This document shows positions 17,828 through 25,805 of a stretch of 64,000 bases of DNA, piece after piece (position 1 is the stretch's first letter; each line of letters opens with the position of its first letter). The stretch covers positions 1 through 64,000 of the forward strand of contig NZ_JXQQ01000005.1 of assembly GCF_000834655.1 (NCBI RefSeq). The letters run 5' to 3'. Position numbers and translations under genes: made by a program. The DNA comes from Variovorax paradoxus. Lineage in GTDB: Bacteria > Pseudomonadota > Gammaproteobacteria > Burkholderiales > Burkholderiaceae_C. The notes beneath the pieces were generated by a model, which was not told the DNA's origin, ran no database searches, and saw only the letters and a list, made by a program, of their open reading frames with translations.

Positions 17828-19156
17828 TCAGCGTGGATCGGCCAGCGCCGCCGAGGCGCTGCGCACCGCCGCGCGGTAGGTGTCCTTGTGCACGTAGTAC
17901 GCCATGCGTTCGAGCTGCAGGTACTTGTAGCCACCCGAGAGGTCGGGCGCCGGACCCTGCACCGCCGCGCGCAGCGCCTCGGCCTTGGGCGATCCGTCGG
18001 CTCGCGCGCGGAAGTAGCGCGCCAGCAGTTCGGCCTGCTCGTAGCGCCCCTGCCAGCCGATGCCGCTCGCCTCGATCATGCCGAGCACGCCGATGCTCTC
18101 GAAGCGCGGCGAGAAGATGTTGAGGTACAGCCGCGGTGACATGCCCTCCCAGTTGAGGAATTCGCGATCGATGAACGGGTAGTGCAGCGCGTAGCCCGTC
18201 GCGGCCAGGATCAGGTCGTAGTCGCGCGCGCTGCCGTCCTTGAAGTGCACCGTGTGCCCGTCGAGCCGCGCGATGTCGCCGCGCACGCCGATGTCGCCGT
18301 GGCCCACGTGATGCAGCACCAGCGAATTCACGATCGGGTGCGACTCGTACATCCGGTAGTCGGGCTTGGGAAACCCGAAGCGAACCGGATCGCCGGTAAA
18401 CCACTTGAGCACTGTCGCATCGACCCGCTGCTTGAGCCATGGCGGCAGCGGCCGCTTGCCGCCCAGCGTGTCGGCCGGCTTGCCGAACACGTACTTCGGC
18501 ACGAAGTAGTAGCCGCGCCGCACCGAGATGTCGACGCTCCTCGCGTAATGCACCGCATCGACCGCGATGTCGCAGCCCGAGTTGCCCGCGCCGACGATCA
18601 GCACGCGCTTGTCCTTGAAGAGCTCGGGGTGCTTGTAGTCGCTGGTGTGCAGCAGCTCGCCATCGAAGCGGCCCTCGAACTTCGGGCGCTTGGGTTCGGC
18701 GAGCGTGCCGTTGGCGATGACCACGCCCTTGTACTCGGCGGTCTCCGCGCCCCCTGCGCCGGTGTCGATGGTCACGCGCCAGCGCGTGTCCGGCGCATCG
18801 CTCACAGGCGCCACGTGCAGCACGCGCGTGTTGAAGCGAAAGTGTTCGCGCAGCCCGAAGCGGTCGGCGAAGTCGCTGAAATAGCGGCGCAGCTCGCGAT
18901 GGCTCGGGTAGTCGGCCACCGTGTCGGCCATCGGGAACTCGGCGAACTCGGTGGTGCGCTTGCTGGAGATCAGGTGTGCCGAGTGATAGACCGTGGAGCG
19001 CGGGTTGTCGATGTCCCAGAGGCCGCCCACGTCGCTGTGCGCTTCGAAGCCCTGAAACGGAACGCCGTGCTTCTGCAGGTTGCGCGCCCCGGCCAGGCCG
19101 GAAGGGCCGGCGCCGATGAGGGCGATCTTCTCGTGGGTGGGCGTGTTGTCTGCCAT
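17828..19156 (-). CDS. Flavin-containing monooxygenase
   Basis: 442-residue FAD/NADPH monooxygenase. FAD motif GAGPSG (15-20), the FMO-identifying pattern F-x-G-x3-H-x3-Y (FDGELLHTSDY), and the NADPH motif VLIVGAGNSG just after it. Class B monooxygenases of this kind oxygenate ketones (Baeyer-Villiger) or nitrogen and sulfur centres; the pattern here lacks a clear Baeyer-Villiger fingerprint FxGxxxHxxxWP, so an N/S or unusual ketone substrate is possible. Coupled by TGATG to the upstream SDR gene. Confidence 0.87.
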   Translation of the reverse strand: MADNTPTHEKIALIGAGPSGLAGARNLQKHGVPFQGFEAHSDVGGLWDIDNPRSTVYHSAHLISSKRTTEFAEFPMADTVADYPSHRELRRYFSDFADRFGLREHFRFNTRVLHVAPVSDAPDTRWRVTIDTGAGGAETAEYKGVVIANGTLAEPKRPKFEGRFDGELLHTSDYKHPELFKDKRVLIVGAGNSGCDIAVDAVHYARSVDISVRRGYYFVPKYVFGKPADTLGGKRPLPPWLKQRVDATVLKWFTGDPVRFGFPKPDYRMYESHPIVNSLVLHHVGHGDIGVRGDIARLDGHTVHFKDGSARDYDLILAATGYALHYPFIDREFLNWEGMSPRLYLNIFSPRFESIGVLGMIEASGIGWQGRYEQAELLARYFRARADGSPKAEALRAAVQGPAPDLSGGYKYLQLERMAYYVHKDTYRAAVRSASAALADPR

Positions 19157-19977
19157 CAGGTGGGTGGAGGTTTTTCGGAAAGGCCTGGAATGGCGGTGGC
19201 GCCCGCCTCGCCCAGGCGCGGCTTGCGCGGCTGACCGCGCAACAGCCGGTCGTGCAGTTTCCCGGGCAGCAGGTCCAGCAACTTCGAGAGCCAACCGATG
19301 CGGCGCGGCAGCACGATCTGCTCGCGCCCCGCACCCACGCCGGCCAGCAGCTGGTGCGCGGCCTCGTCGGCTTCGAGCAGGCCCGGCATCGCGAAGCGGT
19401 TGCCCGCGGTCAAGGCGGTGCGGATGTAGCCGGGGCTGACGGTGTGCACCGTGATGCCGGTTTCGCGCAACTCGGCGCGCAAACTTTCGAGATAGCGGAT
19501 CAGCCCCGCCTTGCTCGCGCAGTAGGCGCCGTTGCCCGGCATGCCGCGCCAGCCCGCGATGCTGGCGACGCCGACCAATGCGCCACCTCGCTGCGCGCGC
19601 ATCGGCTTCACGAACGGCTGGAAGGTGGTCGCCGCGCCGAGCAGGTTGATCTCCAGCATCCGGCGCAGCACCGCGAGGTCATCGGCCTCGGCCGTATCGA
19701 AGCCGCCCGCCACGCCCGCATTCGCGATCACAAGGTCCGGCACGCCGGCCCTGGCCATCCAGTCGATGGCCATGGACTGCATCGCAGCGCTGTCCGACAC
19801 GTCGGGCGCGTAGGCTGCGCATCGCCCGGGTGCCAGCGCAACCAGCGCATCGAGCTTGCCCACATCGAGCCCGACCAATGCCACCTCTGCACCGTCGTCG
19901 ATCAGCTCGCGCGCCAGTGCCTGGCCGAGGCCACCACAGGCTCCGGTGAGGACGACGTTGCGAAACGCAAGGGGCAT
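19156..19977 (-). CDS. Short-chain dehydrogenase/reductase
   Basis: 273 residues. Cofactor motif TGACGGLG near residue 11, NAG near 85, catalytic serine in SIAGW and YCASK giving YxxxK. The C-terminal tail (LLDLLPGKLHDRLL) is longer than in the minimal SDR and helical. First gene of the minus-strand operon running to 15934. Start MPLAF at 19977 is preferred to a start 24 bases upstream because the Rossmann strand then follows directly. Likely oxidises an alcohol to the ketone used by the next enzyme, by context. Confidence 0.85.
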   Translation of the reverse strand: MPLAFRNVVLTGACGGLGQALARELIDDGAEVALVGLDVGKLDALVALAPGRCAAYAPDVSDSAAMQSMAIDWMARAGVPDLVIANAGVAGGFDTAEADDLAVLRRMLEINLLGAATTFQPFVKPMRAQRGGALVGVASIAGWRGMPGNGAYCASKAGLIRYLESLRAELRETGITVHTVSPGYIRTALTAGNRFAMPGLLEADEAAHQLLAGVGAGREQIVLPRRIGWLSKLLDLLPGKLHDRLLRGQPRKPRLGEAGATAIPGLSEKPPPT

Positions 19978-20070
19978 GGGTGAAGAAGCGGCGAGTGGCA
20001 AGACGCAGTCACTTTAGCCGCGCACCATCGGCGCGCTTCCCGGCGTTTTCCCTTGCGCGGCACGGGTGGT

Positions 20071-20457
20071 TCAGGTGACGTCCACCGCCACCTGCCCCGG
20101 CGTCACGACGCTGATCACGCCGCCCCACACGCACTGCAGCGTGCAGCCGTCGTGCAATGCGGGCATGCCACCGAGCTGCACCATCGCAGCCCCTGGGGTC
20201 CACGGCGCGGGCGTCACCGGCACGCAGGGCATCGGCGTCAACACGCCGGCCGCGGCCGCCGTGGCCGATGCCACCGAAGGATTGGCGGGACTGCGGCACA
20301 TGCCGAAAGGCGTGATGTTGAGAAAGGGCACGCTGTCCTGCACGTTGCCCGGCGGCCCCGCGGGCATCGCGACCACCTTGGGCGTCGCGTTGAACGCCGA
20401 AGGCGCAAGGCCCATCGAGCACGAGACCTGGGCACCGCTGCACACCTGCTTGGGCAT
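20071..20457 (-). CDS. DUF4280 PAAR-like protein, candidate eCIS spike tip
   Basis: 128 residues, DUF4280 family: MPKQVCSGAQVSCSMG start, SVPFLNITPFGMCRSPANP, TPMPCVPVTPAPW and the closing GVISVVTPGQ. DUF4280 proteins are PAAR-like and commonly cap the spike of contractile injection systems; seven regularly placed cysteines could help hold the small cone. ATG 20457 is nine bases from AGGAG, better than the in-frame ATG at 20463 only three bases away. It is transcribed away from the eCIS operon, while no PAAR gene is present within the operon, so it probably supplies the tip. Confidence 0.82.
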   Translation of the reverse strand: MPKQVCSGAQVSCSMGLAPSAFNATPKVVAMPAGPPGNVQDSVPFLNITPFGMCRSPANPSVASATAAAAGVLTPMPCVPVTPAPWTPGAAMVQLGGMPALHDGCTLQCVWGGVISVVTPGQVAVDVT

Positions 20458-20686
20458 TCGCACGCTCCTTCGATCGTTCGTTGCGGGACGGTTTGCACCG
20501 GTTCCAGCTTAGCGGCGCACCCGTGGAGTTCAAGCGCCAGGCGGCAGATTCGTGCTCGGCTACACGGCCGATGGAGGTTCGTCGTACCTCCACAGGTCTA
20601 GCGCCGATGGCCTGATTGCGCTGGCCAGACCCCGGGAATATGGTTGCGCTCCCCGATCCCGAGGGATGCTTTTCGAAGGGTGCAAG
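20458..20686. promoter_or_regulatory. Divergent control region of the eCIS
   Basis: About 230 bases between the tip gene and the cap gene. It contains a dyad TGGAGGT-TCGTCGT-ACCTCCA at 20572-20592 with perfect 7-base arms, a good operator candidate. I found no confident -35/-10 pair for the 22-kb operon; TTGCGC at 20616 with an AT-rich hexamer near 20637 has too short a spacer. No regulator gene lies at either end of the locus. Confidence 0.5.
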
Positions 20687-21256
20687 GTGATCGACACAGC
20701 GCTTGCTTTCATCGCCGACGAGGTCAATGCCCACCTGCGCAAGCGCACGGGCAGCGAACTCGGTGCCGTGGACATCGGCCCGCTGGTGGACGACCGCGGC
20801 AACTGGGTCGGCGCGGTCGACACCACGCGCCTGACGCTGTTCCAGATCGACGAAGAGCGCGTGCTGCGCGAGCAGATGCCCGAGCGCGCCATCGTCGCCG
20901 GCCGCGAAGTGATGCTGCCGCCGCCGCTCAAACTCAACCTCGTGCTGCTGTTCTCGGGCCGCTTCCAGCAGTACGCACAGGCGCTGCGCACGCTCTCGCA
21001 CATCATGGGTTTCTTCCAGGCGCGGCCGCTCTTCACGCCGGCCGACAGCCCTGCATTGCCGGTGGGCCTGGAGCGCGTGGCGCTCGACCTGCTGAGCTAC
21101 GGCCCCGAGCAACTGAACCAGATGTGGACCTGCCTCGGCGCCAAGCACTTGCCCTCGGTGGTGTATCGCCTGCGGCTGGTCGCGCTGCAGGACATGGAGC
21201 CGATCGGCACCGGCATGCCGGTCACGTCGATCCAGACGTCCCTGCACGGACGCTGA
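20687..21256 (+). CDS. eCIS tail cap / terminator (DUF4255, Afp16/Pvc16-like)
   Basis: 189 residues from a GTG at 20687 preceded by GAAGGG at good distance; an ATG at 20666 is the alternative. DUF4255 pattern: IDTALAFIADEVNAHL at the start, LPPPLKLNLVLLFSGRF and the closing YRLRLVALQDMEP. In Afp and PVC this protein ends the tube and sheath at the distal end. First gene of the eCIS operon, six bases ahead of the next gene. Confidence 0.85.
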   Translation: MIDTALAFIADEVNAHLRKRTGSELGAVDIGPLVDDRGNWVGAVDTTRLTLFQIDEERVLREQMPERAIVAGREVMLPPPLKLNLVLLFSGRFQQYAQALRTLSHIMGFFQARPLFTPADSPALPVGLERVALDLLSYGPEQLNQMWTCLGAKHLPSVVYRLRLVALQDMEPIGTGMPVTSIQTSLHGR

Positions 21257-21261
21257 AGACC

Positions 21262-22269
21262 ATGGCACGCATCGACTTTCGCCCGCTGTGGACCGTCGAG
21301 GTGCAGCACGCCTTCTTCGGCGGTGCATGCGATGCCATCGAGTTCGTCGTGCCGCCCGCCACGCAGCGCGCGCTCGCCGGCGCGCACGCCATCGCAAGGC
21401 AACGCGACGGCCGACTGCATGTGCTGTACGAAGCCGACGAAAGCGGCCGGCCGCTCTCTTTGCTCGCCGGCCGCAGTTTTATCTTCGGCCTGCGGCCGCG
21501 GGAGCCGTCGTTCGAGCTCATCACCGTGCCCCTGGGCCTGCCGCCGGGCGACACGGCGCTGTGGCGCAACTCGCCCGATGCCGATGCACTCACCGGTCCC
21601 GCAGTTGTGCGAATGAGCGGCGAGCAGCTGCGCATCGAGCCGCGCTCGGCGCAGCGCCCGCTGACATTGCGGCTCTTCGATGCCACCGACACGCAGCGCG
21701 CGCAGGCCGTGCTCAACATCGGCGACGAGGCCTGGACGCCCTTGGGCCTGTTCACCCGCGGCATCTGGCGCATCGAGGAAGACGACGGCAACGCGCCGCC
21801 CCAGAGCTGGCGCCTGCAGGTCGAGCCCGAGCTGGCGGGCGCCTGGGGCCTGATCGAACTCGCGGTGGACGCTGGCCACATCGCCGCCGGCCACGCCTTC
21901 ACGCTCGCCTTCGCCGCACGCAGCGACACGCTGCGCTACTACGTCGTGGCCAGCCGCTTCGGCGAGGCCGAGTTCAACCAAGTGCAGGTGCTGGACAACG
22001 GCTTCGCCGCCGAGTCGCGCCCCGCGATCCAGTTCAACCGCGTGCTGCCCGCCGCCTTCGGCGCCGGCCACCTGGCGCCCGGCTTGCTCGACCCCACGGG
22101 CAGCGCGCGCATCGCACTGTTCGAGGCCCAGGCCAGCGTGGCGCGCCGCGCGCGCGGGCCGTCGGGGCTGGAACTGCACCGCAACGGCGACCTGCTGATC
22201 GGCAACCTGCCGCAGCCCGGCGCCGACCGACCCGACGCGCAATTCGTCGTCCACCTCTCGCAATCCTGA
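21262..22269 (+). CDS. Unknown protein between eCIS cap and sheath genes
   Basis: 335 residues, not recognised. No signal peptide, no membrane segment and no cysteine cluster. The sequence is rich in short alternating strands (RLHVLYEADESG, SFELITVPLGLP, LGLFTRGIWRIEEDDG), suggesting a beta-sandwich structural protein. It starts six bases after the cap gene and is followed by the sheath gene with its AAGGAG, so it is surely part of the particle or its assembly. Possibilities are a cap partner or an outer decoration; a fibre role is less likely from position. Confidence 0.75.
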   Translation: MARIDFRPLWTVEVQHAFFGGACDAIEFVVPPATQRALAGAHAIARQRDGRLHVLYEADESGRPLSLLAGRSFIFGLRPREPSFELITVPLGLPPGDTALWRNSPDADALTGPAVVRMSGEQLRIEPRSAQRPLTLRLFDATDTQRAQAVLNIGDEAWTPLGLFTRGIWRIEEDDGNAPPQSWRLQVEPELAGAWGLIELAVDAGHIAAGHAFTLAFAARSDTLRYYVVASRFGEAEFNQVQVLDNGFAAESRPAIQFNRVLPAAFGAGHLAPGLLDPTGSARIALFEAQASVARRARGPSGLELHRNGDLLIGNLPQPGADRPDAQFVVHLSQS

Positions 22270-22303
22270 ATCACTTCCCAAGCACAGCAAAGGAGCCTTC
22301 GCC

Positions 22304-23671
22304 ATGCCGACCTACCGCACGCCCGACGTCTACGTCGAAGAGATCTCGGTCTTTCCACCTTCGGTGGCAGAGGTCGAGACCGCGATCCCGGCCTTCATCG
22401 GCTACACCGGGCAAGCCCGCAAGGTGAGCGCTGGCGACCTGTCCAACCGGCCGACCAAGATCTACAACTTCGCCGAGTACGAGCAGTACTTCGGCGGACC
22501 GGATGCGCCCGACATCGACGTGGCACTGGTGGCCGACGGCCCGGGCTTCATCGCCACGGTCACACCGCCCGACATCACCTACCTCATGTACTACGCGGTC
22601 AAGATGTTCTTCGACAACGGCGGGGGCAAGTGCTACATCGTCTCGGTGGGCGGCTATGCCGACGCCATCGACCTGGCCGACTTCACCGCCGGCCTCGACG
22701 CCGTCGCGCTGGAGGACGAGCCCACGCTGCTCGTATGCCCCGAGGCCGTGCAGCTGGGCGGCACGGGCTACGACACCATGTCGCAGAACATGCTGATCCA
22801 GTGCGGCACGCTGAAGGACCGCTTCGCGATCCTCGATCTCTTCGGGGGCGAGGCCGCGCAGGACAACACGGCGCTAACCGCCAACCGCGCGCGCGTGGGC
22901 AACAACAACCTGAAGTACGGCGCGCTGTACTACCCGTTCCTGCGCTCGAGCTTCAACCATGCGGTGACAGACCTGGGCACCAATGTCAACGTCACCATCG
23001 ACGGCGGCGCCGCGGCGACGCTCGACACCCTGCAGACCACCGCCACGGCAGCCTTCAACGCCGCCAAGGCGGCGCTGCTGGACCACTACATCGTGCTGCC
23101 GCCCAGCGGCGCGGTCGCCGGCGTGTATGCCGCCACCGATACCGCACGCGGTGTGTGGAAGGCCCCCGCCAACGTGGGCCTGGCCGACGTGGTGGAGCCG
23201 ACCGTGCGGCTGGACAACGCGCACCAGGACGAGCTGAACGTCGACGCCACCACCGGCAAGTCGATCAACGCGATTCGCGCCTTCGCGGGCAAGGGCACGC
23301 TCGTGTGGGGCGCGCGCACGCTGGCCGGCAACGACAACGAGTGGCGCTACGTGCCGGTGCGGCGCTTCTTCAACATGGTCGAGGAGTCGGTCAAGAAGAG
23401 CACCTACTGGGCCGTGTTCGAGCCCAACGATGCCAACACCTGGGTCAAGGTGCGCGGAATGATCGAGAACTACCTGACGCAGAAATGGCGCGAGGGGGCC
23501 CTTGCGGGCGCCACCACCAAGGACGCCTTCTTCGTGCGCTGCAGCCTGGGCACCACGATGAACGCGCAGGACATCCTGGAAGGCCGCATGAACGTGGAGA
23601 TCGGCATGGCCGCGGTGCGGCCGGCCGAGTTCATCGTCCTGAAGTTCTCGCACAAGCTGCAGACCAGCTGA
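22304..23671 (+). CDS. eCIS contractile tail sheath protein
   Basis: 455 residues. Sheath signature at the N-terminus, TPDVYVEEISVFPPSVAEVETAIPAFIGYT, and the C-terminal handshake domain with VRRFFNMVEESVKKSTYWAVFEPND and NVEIGMAAVRPAEFIVLKFSH. It forms the outer cylinder whose contraction drives the tube. Only one sheath gene is present, against three in Afp. AAGGAG lies eight bases before the ATG. Followed by the two tube genes, the canonical order. Confidence 0.95.
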   Translation: MPTYRTPDVYVEEISVFPPSVAEVETAIPAFIGYTGQARKVSAGDLSNRPTKIYNFAEYEQYFGGPDAPDIDVALVADGPGFIATVTPPDITYLMYYAVKMFFDNGGGKCYIVSVGGYADAIDLADFTAGLDAVALEDEPTLLVCPEAVQLGGTGYDTMSQNMLIQCGTLKDRFAILDLFGGEAAQDNTALTANRARVGNNNLKYGALYYPFLRSSFNHAVTDLGTNVNVTIDGGAAATLDTLQTTATAAFNAAKAALLDHYIVLPPSGAVAGVYAATDTARGVWKAPANVGLADVVEPTVRLDNAHQDELNVDATTGKSINAIRAFAGKGTLVWGARTLAGNDNEWRYVPVRRFFNMVEESVKKSTYWAVFEPNDANTWVKVRGMIENYLTQKWREGALAGATTKDAFFVRCSLGTTMNAQDILEGRMNVEIGMAAVRPAEFIVLKFSHKLQTS

Positions 23672-23709
23672 TAGCGATCGATTGAACGAACCCTCAAGGA
23701 GCCGACGCC

Positions 23710-24144
23710 ATGCCGCAGCAATACCCTCTTCCCGTCTTCCACTTCACCGTCCAGTGGGGCGGCACACGCCTGGGCTTCTCCGAAGTCAGCGGGCTCACGC
23801 AGGAGAACCAGGCCATCGAATACCGCGACGGCTCGTTCCCCGAGTACTCGTCGATCAAGATGCCGGGCCTGCGCAAGTTCAGCAACGTGACGCTCAAGCG
23901 CGGGATCGTCAAGGCCGACAACGACTTCTTCAAGTGGCTCTCCACCGTCAAGCTCAACCAGGTGGAGCGGCGCGACGTGGTCATCTCGCTGCTCAATGAA
24001 GAGCACGCGCCGGTGATGACCTGGAAGATCCACAACGCCTTCCCGGTGAAGGTGGAAGGCCCGGGCCTGAAAGCCGCGGGCAACGAGGTCGCGATCGAGT
24101 CGATCGAGATCGCGCACGAAGGGCTCGAGCTGCAGAACGACTGA
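23710..24144 (+). CDS. eCIS inner tube protein 1 (Hcp-like)
   Basis: 144 residues, phage tail tube / gp19 family. FHFTVQWGG at the start, SEVSGLTQENQAIEYRDG, RGIVKADNDFFKWL and the closing EIAHEGLELQND. Likely the main tube ring stacked inside the sheath. Start ATG 23710 follows CAAGGAG. A second, divergent copy lies 24 bases downstream. Confidence 0.93.
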   Translation: MPQQYPLPVFHFTVQWGGTRLGFSEVSGLTQENQAIEYRDGSFPEYSSIKMPGLRKFSNVTLKRGIVKADNDFFKWLSTVKLNQVERRDVVISLLNEEHAPVMTWKIHNAFPVKVEGPGLKAAGNEVAIESIEIAHEGLELQND

Positions 24145-24167
24145 CGGACCGATCGGCAGGCCCCGTC

Positions 24168-24608
24168 ATGTTCACGCCCCCTCTGGGCTTCCACTTCAGG
24201 GTGGAAGTGCTCGGCATCACGCCCGTTGCGGACGACCTCCGGTTCACCGAGGTCGGCGGGCTCGCGCTGGAGATCGCCACCGAGGACATGCCCGAAGGCG
24301 GCGAGAACCGCTACGTGCAGCGCTACCCCGGCGTGGCCAAGTACGGCGACCTGGTGCTCAAGCGCGGGCTGCTCAAGGACAGTGAAGTGTGGAACTGGGC
24401 GCGCCGGTGTATCGAGGAACTCGACATCACGCCGCGCGACGTGGACGTGACGCTCCTGAACCCCGATCACGACCCGCTCATGACCTGGCATGTGGTGGGC
24501 GCCTTTCCGACCAAGTGGTCGATCGCCGACCTCAATGCATCGGCCAACACCTTCGTCGTCGAGACGCTGACGCTGGCCTACAAGTATTTCCGGATCGACA
24601 AGAGCTGA
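24168..24608 (+). CDS. eCIS inner tube protein 2, baseplate-proximal type
   Basis: 146 residues of the same gp19-like family as the preceding gene but clearly diverged: GFHFRVEVLGI, FTEVGGLALEI, VLKRGLLKDSEVWNW and ETLTLAYKYFRIDKS. In Afp and PVC one tube paralogue forms the first rings that bridge the spike and the tube, and this is the likely role. Weak Shine-Dalgarno, so it may be made in lower amount than tube 1. Confidence 0.9.
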   Translation: MFTPPLGFHFRVEVLGITPVADDLRFTEVGGLALEIATEDMPEGGENRYVQRYPGVAKYGDLVLKRGLLKDSEVWNWARRCIEELDITPRDVDVTLLNPDHDPLMTWHVVGAFPTKWSIADLNASANTFVVETLTLAYKYFRIDKS

Positions 24609-24619
24609 AGGAGCCTTCC

Positions 24620-24781
24620 ATGCCCATCGTCGTCGATGAAGTGGTGATCACGGTCGAGGTCGGCAATGCGGCCGGCGGCGGAACCGCGACGCCGCCCGCG
24701 CCGGCGGACGACCGGCAGGCGCTGGTGGCGGAGTGCGTCGAGCGGGTGCTCGAGATTCTTCGTGATCGGGAGGAGCCGTGA
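24620..24781 (+). CDS. Small DUF5908 eCIS protein
   Basis: 53 residues, start at ATG 24620 after GAAGGAG. MPIVVDEVVITVEV then a glycine/proline linker and a C-terminal helix ALVAECVERVLEILRD matches DUF5908, a tiny family found between the tube and the LysM adaptor genes of eCIS loci. Function unknown. Its stop is followed by the 340-base gap that holds the paired hairpin elements. Confidence 0.8.
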   Translation: MPIVVDEVVITVEVGNAAGGGTATPPAPADDRQALVAECVERVLEILRDREEP

Positions 24782-24844
24782 AATGAAATCGCAGCTGTCG
24801 ATTCGCGCCTGGCTGGGTCATTCAGGGCGCGATCCCGTCGACGG

Positions 24845-24910
24845 GGTACCTTGCTCCGCGAATGTCCCCCGGCCTTCGGCCTCCTCCTTTAGTTCGCTGC
24901 GCAAGGCACC
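24845..24910 (+). repeat. 66-bp hairpin element, left copy
   Basis: Terminal inverted repeats of 18 bases: GGTACCTTGCTCCGCGAA and TTCGCTGCGCAAGGCACC, 15 of 18 positions pair. The core holds the GC-rich block TGTCCCCCGGCC...GCCTCCTCCTT. The right copy at 24988-25053 is the same element inverted. Confidence 0.85.
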
Positions 24911-24987
24911 CCATCGGCGTGCTCGTCATTCAGTGCGGTGGTTGATCGGCCAGCACAACGACGGCGCCTTGCGTGCGCAGGGCATCG

Positions 24988-25053
24988 GGTGCTCCCCGCA
25001 GCGAAATCAAGGAGGAGGCTGCAGGCCGGGGGACATTCGCGGAGGGGAGTACC
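24988..25053 (-). repeat. 66-bp hairpin element, right copy (inverted)
   Basis: Same 66-base length as the left copy, in reverse orientation, sharing the block CTCCGCGAATGTCCCCCGG. Its terminal stem is CTCCCC/GGGGAG where the left copy has CCTTGC/GCAAGG, so the stem is kept by paired base changes. Confidence 0.85.
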
Positions 25054-25122
25054 CGGTGGCCTGCGCACGCGCCCCGAACACACGCGCCTCGAACGCACGC
25101 GCCGCGAGATGGAGTCACTGAC

Positions 25123-25791
25123 ATGCCCTCAGGACATCTAGAAAAACTGCTGGTGCAGGCCTTCACCACGCCCGACTGCGCACCCGGCAGCCAGATCGGC
25201 ACCTTCGAGTCGTACGTGAACCCGAGCGAGATCACGCTCGCCTACGAGATGGAGTACGACGCCGCGCAAGGCTCGGGCACCACCGGCAGCCGCATGGACT
25301 TCAAGAAGGTCAAGCCCGGCGACATGTCGCTGAACTTCTTTCTCGACGGCACCGGCGCCAACGGCGTGAAGATCGATGTGCAGGAGCAGGTCGAGAAGTT
25401 CCAGACCGTCACCGGCTACAACGGCGACATCCACCGGCCCAACTACCTGCTGGTGGCCTGGGGCACGATCCAGGTCAAGCGCTGCGTGCTCAAGAGCGCA
25501 TCGATTGCGTACAAGCTCTTCAAGGCCGACGGCACGCCGCTGCGCGCGACCATCGCCGCCACCTTCGTCGATGCGGTGGAAGACCAGACGCGCGTCGCGC
25601 TCTCGCAGGATTCGTCGCCCGACCTCACCCATGTGCGCGTGCTGCGCGCCGGCGACACGCTGGCCGCCCTGTGCGCGCAGATCTACGGCGACCCCGCGCT
25701 CTACCTGAAGGTGGCGCGCGCCAACAACCTGGACGGCGTGCGGCACCTGCCGGCCGGCACGCGCGTGCGCTTTCCGCCGCTGCGCAAGTGA
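25123..25791 (+). CDS. LysM-containing CIS tube/baseplate adaptor (Afp7/Pvc7-like)
   Basis: 222 residues. The first 160 match the CIS tube-adaptor family (FESYVNPSEITLAYEMEYD, KKVKPGDMSLNFFLDGTG, RPNYLLVAWGTIQVKRCVLKSA); the last 50 form a LysM domain (VLRAGDTLAALCAQIYGDPALYLKVARANNLD). This protein joins the tube to the spike hub and, by analogy with phage LysM proteins, contacts neighbouring baseplate parts. Start ATG 25123; longer frames run back through the repeat insert and are rejected. Confidence 0.9.
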   Translation: MPSGHLEKLLVQAFTTPDCAPGSQIGTFESYVNPSEITLAYEMEYDAAQGSGTTGSRMDFKKVKPGDMSLNFFLDGTGANGVKIDVQEQVEKFQTVTGYNGDIHRPNYLLVAWGTIQVKRCVLKSASIAYKLFKADGTPLRATIAATFVDAVEDQTRVALSQDSSPDLTHVRVLRAGDTLAALCAQIYGDPALYLKVARANNLDGVRHLPAGTRVRFPPLRK

Positions 25792-25805
25792 GCGAAGGAC
25801 GAAAC

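Larger units (their letters stand above)
24782..25122. other. Gene-free insert inside the eCIS operon
   Basis: 341 bases in an operon whose other gaps are 1-38 bases. It contains two inverted 66-bp hairpin elements (listed separately) with a 77-base spacer, and imperfect 15-base tandem repeats of the type ACGCGCC-CGAAC at about 25066-25107 just before the LysM gene. No coding potential is evident in any frame. Confidence 0.8.

Noticed and set aside
24389..24781. 130-codon frame running through the second tube gene into DUF5908
   Set aside because: Only the last 53 codons, after an AAGGAG-type site, match DUF5908; the rest overlaps a recognised tube gene in another frame.
24973..25122. N-terminal extension of the LysM adaptor into the hairpin insert
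   Set aside because: The extension translates repeat DNA (PRTHAPRTHAPRD); homologous proteins start at the MPSGHLEK-like position.
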